DNA from: Bugula neritina
Taxonomy: Eukaryota > Bryozoa > Gymnolaemata > Cheilostomatida > Bugulidae
Length of the DNA: 64,000 bases
NCBI GenBank assembly: GCA_964035545.1
Contig: OZ037768.1
Span: 23,462,819 to 23,526,818, forward strand
Direction of reading: 5' to 3'
Position numbers and translations under genes: made by a program. Each line of letters begins with the position of its first letter. The first letter of the stretch is position 1. This document shows positions 1-11,300 of the stretch, in pieces. The notes beneath the pieces were generated by a model. That model ran no database searches. It saw only the letters and a program-made list of their open reading frames with translations, and had not been told where the DNA came from.

Positions 1-45
1 TGGAGATTGATGGAGACGTCTGCGGAAGTGACGTGATGCACCCAC

Positions 46-1315
46 CTCATGCCAAGCGCGGGGTTAATTGGAGCACACTCCTGGAAGGTGGTGGCCAGTC
101 TGCTCATTGCCGAGTACTCCATCAGGGCGCTCACCGGGTTCTTCTCGCCGTCTATGAACCCCTGTATCAGCTCCGGGGGGATCTTCTTGGGGCGGTGGGT
201 CTTGAGGGTCTGTGATACGACTTGCTGCATGGCTGAATACACATCAACATGTGCTAAACTTCCCCTACACTGATATAACTATAGTGCTATACTTGTAGGA
301 CATGTGCTAAACTTCCCCTCCACTGATATAACTATAGTGCTATACTTCTAGGACATGTGCTAAACTACCCCTACACTGATATAACTATAGTGCTATACTT
401 GTAAGACATGTGCTAAACTTCCCCTACACTGATATAACTATAGTGCTATACTTGTAGGACATGTGCTAAACTACCCCTACACTGATATAACTATAGTGCT
501 ATACTTGTAGGACATGTGCTAAACTTCCCCTCCACTGATATAACTATAGTGCTATACTTGTAGGACATGTGCTAAACTACCCCTACACTGATATAACTAT
601 AGTGCTATACTTGTAGGACATGTGCTAAACTTCCCCTACACTGATATAACTATAGTGATATACTTGTAGGACATGTGCTAAACTTCCCCTACACTGATAT
701 AACTATAGTGCTACACTTGTAGGACATGTGTTAAACTACCCCTACACTGATATAACTATAGTGCTATACTTGTAGGACATGTGCTAAACTACCTCTACAC
801 TGATATAACTATAGTGCTATACTTGTAGGACATGTGCTAAACTACCTCTACACTGATATAACTATAGTGCTATACTTGTAGGACATGTGCTAAACTTCCC
901 CTATACTGATATAACTATAGTGCTATTCATACTCTGGTTTACCTGCGACCAACATACCTGCCCGTTCCGACTTTTTCACAGGCCGACTGAGACTCTCGCT
1001 GGCATCTCCGGCTGCTTGAGTCACATGACCCACTGGTGGCCCGACAACCGGCTCCTGGTAAGACTGGAGAGCAGCAGAACCTAGGATTATAGCAATATTA
1101 TACACTACCAGCCACTGAAGTGTTGTCCTCCATTCAACTAAATATACGCCTGCTTTCGTATATATAAATTGCAGATCTTTCCCAAGTGTTGAGAAATAGT
1201 TTATATATATTTGAATCAAACCTTTTTTTGTTGTTCTCCTTGTCTGAGAAGTACCGAGACTTGGGAAGTCATCATTTTCCAGTAAGTTTTGATTCGGGGC
1301 TCCAGTACGCCACAT
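46..1315 (-). CDS. ADAD1-like dsRNA-binding protein, 5' part (3 exons)
   Basis: Exons on the minus strand are 1222-1315, 958-1080 and 46-232; the gene runs off the left edge. The phases agree (1, 1, 2). The first Met is at 1315, with an in-frame TGA nine codons upstream. The N-terminus carries an acidic NDDFPSLG motif and a linker. The third exon encodes PKKIPPELI, then GEKNPVSALMEYSAMSRL, the first part of a double-stranded RNA-binding domain. The PKKIPxEFI...NPVSAL arrangement is what I recall from ADAD1 (TENR), an ADAR-related protein with a dsRBD followed by an inactive deaminase domain; in vertebrates it acts in germ cells. The deaminase part lies outside the window, so another dsRBD protein of the ADAR/ADAD group is possible. 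It is divergent from NHP2, 1.46 kb away. The exon order and frame are well supported; the family name is moderately sure. Confidence 0.62.
248..926. repeat. 53-bp minisatellite filling ADAD-like intron 2
   Basis: About 13 tandem copies of a 53-bp unit begin with CATGTGCTAAAC and include ACTGATATAACTATAG. Copies differ at a few sites (cttcccc/ctacccc/ctacctc). The intron is 233-957, so roughly 94% of it is array, with only 15-31 bp of unique sequence at each end. Confidence 0.95.
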
Positions 1316-2777
1316 ATTGTAGTAACAGCAGATCTTTCACCAGGTAATGATCTTTGCAGCCTACACAAGTTTAGCAACATTATGACTATTAAAATTACCA
1401 TAGTCCGATTGCTAACTTAATCAATCACACAATCTGAATTGAAGTGACAACCAGCGTGAATCAAATTACTTTTAGGATTACTATTAGTATTACTAGTGTT
1501 ACTACACAATTTACAGTAAGACACAATCTTCCAAAAGTCAATATTATTATCATTTTGATGATTTATCAAATATAATTGCTGTACTAAGAGTAATATAGGC
1601 ATACTTATACTAATTTTGATAATAATCACACTCATAATCATTAGTCTTGGAGTTACTTTTATAACATGATTCATCAAAATCATAATGATGATAAGACTTA
1701 TCCTTATGATTATGAATTATGATTATCAGATAAGTATAAGCAAATTTCAGGTATTATTATAAATATTATGACTTGTAACATTAAGTTTAATGGTAATAAT
1801 ACAATTCAAGATTCAGGACTTTCTTAATAATTTTAGCAATTTTAATTATTATAATTAATATAATTATCATTAACTTGAAGATACACTTAGTCTTACACTT
1901 ACTTAGACTTTCAGTTTGATTGTCACACCCACAGTGAGGGTCACCTTCACACTTAGTCTCACAGTCACAGTGATTTGAAACTCAATCACTATCAGTCAAT
2001 CATATAAAAATGAAATGATTATTATCATTACGATGAACAAAAATTATTCAATTGATATGGCTATTAAGTTTAATTATAATTTCAACATTGTCATTGTGAT
2101 TCAATCACAATAACAACTGACAAGATTATTAATCAGTGATTGGGATAAACCTAACCCTAACACTAACAGTAACATTAAACTTAAAGTAAAAGTTAAAGTT
2201 AAAGTAAACTCGACAAGATTTCTTTTTAAATTATCATCGTCACTATTACATTCTAATTATTATTCATATGATTGTAATTGTTACTCAATACTCATTCACA
2301 TTGACAATGACTAAGTCAGTGGTTGACATTGTCATTGTGATACTGATTGTGATTCAGATTGTCAATCACAATGACAATGTGAATGTGAATAAATTTAATT
2401 TTAGAAAGTAATTGAAATATTCAATTCTGATATAAAACACTAAAACACAGCACATCGGTCTACTAAAAGCTTAAAACTACTATATCAACATTTACTGTAA
2501 TACAAAAAAATTGTAAAACCGCGTGCAATAATAGAATTTAAAAGAATATTACCGCAAAATTTTGTAACAAATTGAAAAGTTAACACAAGTCCGGAAATTC
2601 AAAGATGCGCGTTAACTAGTTTCATAGCTGGGATCGCTAGTTATTAGCCTATTTACTTCTGGCTATAATGTATAGTTTCGAGATGAAAAACCAATCTAAC
2701 TTTAAAAATCCTACAAAAATCGCTACTATATTCCAATCGGTGAAGGTTGTAAGGTAACTTGAAGACAAAAAGCAAGC
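1316..2777. other. Divergent intergenic region, cryptically repetitive
   Basis: This stretch lies between the divergent ADAD-like and NHP2 genes. Most of it (about 1420-2400) is cryptic simple sequence with short mirrored or inverted motifs such as TCACAGTGA, ATGATTATGA and GACAATGTGAATGTG, with no clean tandem unit. I see no gene. The last 100 bp hold an inverted-CCAAT-like CCAATCGG at about 2733 and the NHP2 5' UTR. The transcription starts cannot be placed from sequence. Confidence 0.6.
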
Positions 2778-4675
2778 ATGGGTAAGAAATCTAAACACGC
2801 TGAAGTGTCAGAAGAGGTTGAAGAATCTGTTGTCACTGAAGAAAAAAATGAATTGACATATGAAGAAAAGGCAGAAAGAGCTATAGTAATTGCTCACCCT
2901 ATGGCTTCTCGAAAATTGGCTAAAAGAATTTTCAAATTGGCCCAGAAAGGTAAAACTGAAATTTAAGCCAAAGTCCTGAGACTTGTGAGTAAGAGTAAGT
3001 CAACTTCAAGTTGGCAAGTTTCAATCTTTAATAAATTTAACTTTGCATATTTAACTAAAAATTGAAACGTCTTTCTTTTTAATTTTTACTTGAACATAGT
3101 TGTGTAGTCATGATATTTATGTTGAAACATTCTTACAGTTACTTGTTTGATAATCATAATCTAGGTTCTAGACATATTCATATTGAAAATGAATATTCAA
3201 TTTGATATTAATATTCATATATATATATACTCAACTGTTACTAGTATAGTGGTTATATTTATAAAATAAAACTGAATGTAAAACTTCTAGAATAGGCTTT
3301 TAAAAAAATTAATCTCGGAGATAGCCTAGATATAACCATTACCATAAGTGTTTTTAAAAAATGTTCTTGTACTTATAGTAGTTTTAATTTCAATATGAAT
3401 TTATTTTTAAGCAAGAAGTAAAAAGGCACTGTCAACGGGTTTGAAAATCGTGGCGAAGAACCTTCGAAAGAAAATGAAAGGGTAAGTTAGCATTAATGTT
3501 TATAGAATATAGATTGTTCATTATTTTTGTTTTACTATACTTTTAATCTTTGGTTTCTGAAGTTAAAGTTTGACATTATTTGAGTTTGTAAAAGATCTAG
3601 AAAAATCATTAACTCTATTACCTGTAGTTAATGCTATTCTAGGTTTCCAAGTTTCTCTTGACTTGAAAGTAATTGTGTTTTTGTAATTTATTGAGCATCG
3701 TTTCAAAACTACCTTTATTTTTTAATTTCTCTGCAGCTTTGTGCAATGCAGCTAGATAGATGTGTGTACGTGTTGCGCTGGGCTACCTCTTGTTTTATGT
3801 CAACAGTTACGTGGTGCTGGCTGGGGACGCAGACCCTTTAGACTCAGTGTCACATTTCCCAGTGCTGTGTGAAGAAAACGACATCCCATACGTGTGGGTA
3901 CCCACTAGACGGGTGAGTTGTCCCTTCTATGCTGTACCAAGAATATTTCATGTTCCAGTTGTGGTGTGAAATGTATTTAAAGGAATAATTAGTAATTTAA
4001 GGAAGATAACCTCCCTTTAAAGCAGATGAATTGTAGTTTTATAGTTTACTAGGCGCTTCATACTTTATATAATGGTTTAGCAAATAGTCATTATGATGAA
4101 ATTATTTTTGTATTTTCCTAATGTGATATGAGTTGTCTACTTTATTCTGTCACAATAAAACATTCATCAACTTGGTCTATTGATTTGTTCCCAAGATAAT
4201 ATATTAATACTTGAAGTTTTTTTAAGGTATTGTATGACGCATATGATACCTTATCACATGGGAATTTACAAAGACAAATTTAATTTAAAATAACTAGACT
4301 TCTAATTGGCACTAGACAATATTTATTTGATTTTGTTTCTTTAATGCTGTAGTTAGCATTACTATAAAATATGGGTGCCTCTAGCAATCTGTCGCAGGCA
4401 CCAAGTGTGTTGTATAGTGGAGTAACTAGCAGCATTAATATACTGCAAGTCAGTGAAATTAGAGTGCAATAAAATATTGATTCAATAAAAATATTCTAAG
4501 CAGACATAAAATAGCTTAGTACTCTCAACATTAGCCTTTGTTACAGGATCTGGGACTAGGGGTTGGGACTGGAGCTAGCCTGTGTGCATTTATAAAGTCT
4601 GATGAATCCTATGAAGAGACCTATGATCAAGTCTATGAGAAAATAAAGAGTTTACCTCTACCACCTTCCGTGTGA
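2778..4675 (+). CDS. NHP2: H/ACA ribonucleoprotein subunit NHP2
   Basis: Four exons: 2778-2949, 3412-3481, 3807-3912 and 4547-4675, giving 158 residues (human 153). NHP2 is an L7Ae-family protein that binds H/ACA RNAs with dyskerin, NOP10 and GAR1 in the nucleolus and Cajal bodies. That complex makes pseudouridine in rRNA and snRNA and is part of telomerase in vertebrates. Visible features are a Lys/Glu-rich N-terminal tail, the IAHPMASRKLAKRIFK segment (matching IAQPLASRRL in human), then KKMKGYVVLAGDADPLD, where the GY codon is rebuilt exactly across an intron, then the [23 protein letters not shown] core. The C-terminus ends in KIKSLPLPPSV, like human QSLPLPL. All four exons join in phase. 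The short third exon starts inside a longer open frame; the acceptor CAACAG at 3801-3806 is chosen because it restores the conserved protein. Confidence 0.95.
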
Positions 4676-5367
4676 TGTCACATTTTACTGTTTTATTCTC
4701 TTATATTTTATACACATAATAAACTTTGAACTTTAACCTGTCACAAAACCTGCTGATCGCCAATATGCTGTGTAAAGTAACTCAGAAAAGATACATTAGA
4801 CTGAAAAGTTCCCAGTCAACAATAATTTCACGTAATTATAATAAAATGTAGGTAAAAATACATACAATCAGGGAACTAAATAATATACTATGAGTAGCAC
4901 CATACTAAACACAATGTTGGGGGATTATTTATCAAATATCAAAAGAAATTGCAATTTACACTTGCAAAACTTGGCCCCAGAAAAAGTGCATTATTTATAT
5001 ACAGTGTGAGCAACACTATAAAATGTATTTATAAATATATCTTCTGATTGTGTAGTCAATAACTAAACTAGCAAACTTGTTGAGCTGAAGTTGAAATAGT
5101 CTTTCAAAACACAGACTTAATTACTAGATGCAAATGCTACAAATATAATCTTACACTTTTACTAAAAATATTTTTAAGCTCTATAATAATTGGAATGCAG
5201 CAATGTCATGAAGCCTTAGTGGTTGTGCTATACTCAAGTTAATATACCAACCACGTGCCTACAGTTGAGCTGTAAACGTGTAGGAATGATAATGTAAAGA
5301 AGTTTCTAGCGCCCACGAGGATGTGTAGGTTGTCTTGTTGCAACGGGTTTGGTAAATATTTTTCAGC
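4676..5367. other. Convergent 3' regions of NHP2 and RNF34
   Basis: AT-rich sequence without an ORF. It should contain the NHP2 3' UTR from the left and the RNF34/RFFL 3' UTR from the right, since the genes converge here. No second poly(A) signal was assigned confidently for the minus strand. Confidence 0.5.
4718..4723 (+). terminator. NHP2 poly(A) signal
   Basis: AATAAA lies 43 bp after the NHP2 stop codon, in a T-rich 3' UTR. Confidence 0.75.
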
Positions 5368-8300
5368 TCACGCCCGAAAGATGTGCACAGCCTTAACAAC
5401 AAACTGTCTACAGATGGGACATTCACTCATCTGTTTACCACACTTAGTGCAAGTCACCATGTGACCGCAGTTCAACAGGACGCAGTCTATAGTCGAGTCC
5501 ATGCAAATCTTGCATATCTCCCGGTCTTCTGCAGTTGGTGGCACGCCTTCCGCCAGCCCTACAATAGTGAAGTACTATACAGTGTAAACTTAGAACTTTA
5601 GTGTTCATTAAGAAGGCAGCAGCCGTGGTCTAGGGGTTAAAGCGTTTGCTTCGTGAACGTGAAGTCATGGGTTCAAACCTGACAAAGGCCACTAGTGATG
5701 TTAGGAAGAGTATTCAGTCATAATTGCTCCTGTGTCACATTTAAATAAGTCCTTAGCCCGGTCTAACAAAAACCCTTTCCATTAGGGGTTTCTCACAGGG
5801 ATAGTGACTATAAACTTGCGTGAGTGAGTGAGTGAGTGAGTTTTTTAGTGTTCTTTAAAACTGGACAGTTGTCTTAGGTTGTATGTTTTGTAGTAAAATA
5901 TTATAACCAGATGGTCAACAGGAATATAAATATCAATACACTTGAAATGTTTCAAGGGTATTCACCTCTCAAAGAGGGAAAATGTAGAGTAAGGAATTGA
6001 AAAAGTAGATCATTTTTATTCAGGTAATCTACGAAGATTGTTGGTGGTGAAACTGATTCGGCTAGGTACAGCTATGGTTTTGAAACTGTTCACTAACAGG
6101 TAATACTGACTGCCATATTGAACGATTACTGCCCTGCAGCATGTTTCACTCTCGAGTCTGACGCTAATATCTTTCCTAGACAAGCTTATAATTGCCTCTC
6201 CATAGAACAAGGAGAATAGTAAAATAGTAACATTGATTTTTCAACATTAGAGACAATCAATAATATTATTAACTAGTAACAGCGTCTCTAAAACTAATTC
6301 TATTACGCGTAGGCAGCAGCGCTGCCAGGGCTGCTTGCTGCCAAGTATATTAATAGGTATTAATCAATGTCTCAAAAAGAGCAGTATAATCACAAGTCTG
6401 TTAAGGATTTCACCCAAACCTTGGCTCACAAACTAAAGGGGAAACATTGGCATAAAGTGCATCCATTAGCTGAATTTCTATTGAACCCTCCGTGCACTTG
6501 AATAAAGTCACTTGTTATAATGTACTGACTACCAGTTCCCTCAAAGTACAAAGCATTAAATTTGCTCATGAAGTATATAGGCCAGGGTATTTGTACAATG
6601 AAAAATAAAGAGAGATATGGAGAATTGTATCTTATACAACAGTCACGTCTGAGCCGGTTATTTCCTTTTAAGTTGTAAGTCAAGCAGGTGCTCTAGGTAA
6701 CCTATGAAGGCCGTTCCACTAATGGGATTACACGTAGATACAACCTCCGTGTGGGACCCAATTATTTCCTGTTCCGGGAATATTTTTGTCAATTTCAATT
6801 CAGTATTTTCAACAATTATAATTAATCAGTTTGATTCATAGAACTGGAAGAATTTTTTGATAATAAAAAGAATAAGTCCGCCTTGCGCCATATTTTCGGT
6901 GAAGAAATGTCAACATGACAGTCAAGAGGCAAATACTTGCCTAAAAAAGGATGTAAAGTGAATTCACTGTAACTACTTCTATTGTCATCAGGTTAAGTCA
7001 CTGTAACTATGTATATTATATAGTTTCACTGTAGCTGAAATATAAATTTCAGAAGGTTTTCCAGATTTTCACTGTAGAACTTTAAAATATTTAAAGAATC
7101 AACTGATATAAGAGTTTGGGAAAATCAATGATTTCAAGTCATGTTATTATAAGAAGTAATTGCAAAACATAAAATGAGAAGCAAACTAGAACTAGCATAC
7201 TAAAGGAATTCACTGTAGCTGTAGTATTTGAGGAGTTCACTGTAGCTAAAACCCACCTGGAGGATTGAGTAGTTCTTCGTAGAGCTTCTGATTGGCTTTC
7301 CTTGACTGCCACAACATCTTCACCTTATCAACCAGTTCATACTTCTCCTTGCAGCCTTTATAGTCGACTAAGTTACGTACTAGAATAGTCTTCAGCTGTT
7401 TCACTGAGAGGCTCTCCAATTCGCTGTCGGAGTCGAAATCCGTGACGGAAATCTTACTGGGGTCGGGAGTCTGAAATACATAATATATGTCAGAACACCA
7501 CAACTCCAAGTCACCGAATATTACAAAACTGATACAATACAACATAACAGCCATTGAAACTCTCCACGATATTACTTGCATACAACATTAATTGAACAAA
7601 ACATCTCAACATAAGTCAATATTCTATGAACATTTACAAGAAAGCATTTGCTTTTAGTGAAGCGTTTCCATAAAGACATTGTGATGTCATGATGTAGACT
7701 CAGTACCAGTTTAGATTCAGAGTCTGCGGTTCGAGAGAGTATAGAGGCCTCCCGACTTTGGTCCCCGGATGTGAGTACAGGATGGTCAGCTCGTGAGTCG
7801 ATCACTGGAGGGTGGTCAGGTGAGTCGGCAGGGTGAACTCTCTGATTCGACTACAACACCAAACATATGCTGTTCTTAGACTATATTCTCTCAACAGGGT
7901 AGAAGGAATGGCAGGGTGTATGTGAAGGACAGGGTAGAAGGACAGGGTTCATATGAAGGGGAGGGTAGAAGGACATGGTTTATATGAGAGAAAAAGTAAA
8001 TCTACTCCAACAATGAACTATGATATGATATAACCAATTTTAGTTCTGGTGTATTTCGGTCATGAAAATCTCCTGGAGTCTGCAATGTTTCTGATTAAAA
8101 GACCTGTTAGGTAGTCACCATAACTATCTAACTTTTCACTACTAACCCTCTTTCCCCACCTCAACATAATTTTGTATTGAGAACATTATGTACAGTTTAA
8201 ACGTAGCACCAAAATTAATTACAAATTATTTTATGATGAATTACTATATCAATTTGAATATTACAGAAATAAAACCATGTAAATATTAAAGTCACAGCAC

Positions 8301-11300
8301 CAGAAATTAAATGTTTTCCTATCTTTTGTGAGAGTTGACTGAGTTCACTTCTAACCAGAGCAACCTGAAGACATCCTCTGAAAAGAAGTTATACAGGATT
8401 CTAAATCCCCATTCAGTAATTCTCTCACAGTTTGAGATTTACTACTCTGAACAACATAGTGTGCACAGCAAAACATACTTCAATGTAGGAATATCTAGCA
8501 AAGGCAAAATTTAATCCCGGAAATAGTAGCTGCAGGAAAGTTGGAACGGTTATCGCCCCCCTCGCCTACATACCTGAAAGTCACAACCAAAGCAACACCA
8601 CATCATGTGATAGCCGCATGGCGGGTAAAGTTAGAGACTAATATCCACAGAAAGAGTGGACAGAGCAGTTGAGTTGAGGGTTGTGTTTGAGATAATACTA
8701 GTATAGTATAAACTACTACTAATACCGCATCAGCTATAACGTAGCCCAAATATGCAGTCACAATATAGTCCAAGTATATATGAAGCGACAATGTAGTCTG
8801 AGTATATATGCAGCTACAATATAGTCCAAGTATAGAGCCCTGTGTGACAACAGCGTACAGTAAAGCCGGAGTAGAACACAGTATACTGTAACTAGAGAGT
8901 TGATAGTAGCAGTAGTAACCCTGCGCAAGGCGAGCAAGGCAAACGTTTACATGCAGCCTATAGAAACCAATCAACAAAACTTTAAATGAATAATACATGA
9001 GAGTAAAACTCTATTGTTTGAGGGACACTGGCAGAGCCTCCTCATCGCGCCTGTTGACACTAGCGTAAAACTTAGGTTATGAATATAAAAGCAAACTAAT
9101 GATTATAATCTATACGTAGAGGTAACATTACGGTTCAATTACTTTGTCAATAATCAATGAATAGCGACATGTTATCTATATGTTCATAATATGGTGAGGG
9201 TGTTAGTAAGTCTAATTGAATTTACCTTCTACTGTTACAAGCTGTACAACAACTCTACATGCATACATAATTCACGAGGCAATATTTTAACAAGTACTCA
9301 ATAAAGCCAACAACCGTGTTATGATTAAATCTAGGTAGAGATAAAATAACTTTAACAATGCTGAGATGAAATTGTGAATTATGGCTTTAAACTGGAAATG
9401 GTCTGACATTGCCAAGTTTTAAAGTATCTGACTATATTAGTGTGTGAGTCATTTAGTAAGGTATATTCAGTAGGTAGAGCAATTTATTCTCAAGTATCAC
9501 AAAATGAAAAATTTTCAATAGAAAGGCAATTTCTTCATCCATTTCATCACTAGTTATTTACTATCACTTGGTAGAGTTTGCTGGAGCTTATGAGGATAGA
9601 GTCATGAAACATATCGGGGGCACAACTTCTATATTCTTGTGCATGTGCGTGAATATCACAGTGTTACATGGCAATACATGGTATTGTTACATAACATTAA
9701 ATATAATATTGTGGTACAAAGCAACCATTTCAATATAATGTTAGTTTTATAAATCCTGTTCTTCAAAAATTGAGGTTTATTAAAGAAAGATTTGCATTTT
9801 TTACATTAACTTGTAGTAATTTTTAAAATATGAAATGAAGGATTATATCTTGTACATTTATCATTACACTACATTTACCAGTAGGTAACTCTGTTAACTC
9901 GGCACACCAGAGAACATTAAGGGCTACAGGAAATAGGGGTGGACATAACTCATGCGGAACCACTTATATAGCTGTTAGATGACAGCTAATGGGTGATAAA
10001 TAGTTCATAACTGTAGAGGGGGAAGCATTATTTTCCTGGTAATAAATTGGCTTACCAACAATCATACGAGTTTTTATAAAACCAGGTGATGTGTTTACAC
10101 CTTCATGATTTTTAGCTAAAGTTCAATTAGACCAAGAAAGTTGTCTTACAGTATAGAAGCAACTCGGACAAAATTATTGTCCCGATTGACAAATTTTCAG
10201 CATACAGTCAACTGGAACATGGAATTTTCCTTTAGCCTAGGATATTCAACTATATCAATAACTTTTTTAAAGGGTTTTGAACAAACTGGTGGTGTAAAGG
10301 CTGGACTCTGCATGGGGGAATTGAAACCAAAGCAAACCATTTGAGCACCTGGTGATTGGCTGGACAATGCAGTTTCGTCCAATCACAGAACAGCTTGCAA
10401 AGTGCTGCAGAAGTCTCACTATAGTACTGCTTGGCAAGACTAAACAACTTTTAACAAACAAAATTGTTTTAAAACTTGTTCATCTTGCTTGGTTTACTGG
10501 TCCTTCTCAACCTTCAAAAACTGAGTACAAGTAACATAGACCAAGTCTGACTCTGAGTACAAATAACATAGACCAAGTCTGACTCTGAGTACAAGTAACA
10601 TAGACCAAGTCTGACTCTAACTCACTCTAAGTTCCTCCACCCTCTGTCTCTCCTGTTCCAGTGCGGCGAAGTGGGTTCTGCCTCCGTAGTTTTCAAGTAT
10701 GAGATCAACGAGATCCGCCTTCTCCAAGCATCTCTCCACTTCCGGTATGTCCCGACGTATCAGGAAGGCCTTCAAGTGCTTCACCTAAATCAGACAACAT
10801 CCTTTACTCTCTACTCGAACACACAGCAAACTGGTATCAACACAACACGGCCATTTGAAATGTGTAGCCAAACATGAGGGAAAACAGATTACTTTTGTGT
10901 TTGGTTGATTGAAATGTATTCCATTCACTGCACAAAATTAATTACTTTTCAATATTTACAAACTAGCAGAAGGATATTTATTCAGCAGGACAAAAGCTGA
11001 AACAAGGAATTGGTGAAGGAGAAGTTGAGTTGTGATTCAACTCTGAATAAATCAACTCAATGCCAGATAATCTGAGGTAATCTTTCAACTTTGTCACTTT
11101 GACAAACAAAACTGTTTTGAGACAGAAAAGGAGAAAAGCAAAGAAAGCTAACACCATCTTCTACTTTTACCTGATGTGTGAAACAATTGGTTTCTATTAT
11201 TATCAACTTAACCAATTTAGTCGTCAGTGATGCTCAAAAGAACACAACTTTAAAATAATACACTAAACCACACAACATTGTCTTGCTCAATTTCACTACC

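Noticed and set aside
2147-2175. CCTAACCCTAAC telomere-like text
   Set aside because: Only two hexamers within a cryptic simple-repeat region; no telomeric array.
8560-8640. Short minus-strand exon-like frame [11 protein letters not shown] followed by GTATGT, resembling the RFFL N-terminus
   Set aside because: It lies downstream of the FYVE and SAP exons of the same gene; the real first exon is 13127-13213.
8603-8998. 131-codon hydrophobic minus-strand ORF
   Set aside because: Composed largely of imperfect repeats in an RNF34 intron, with no family signal.
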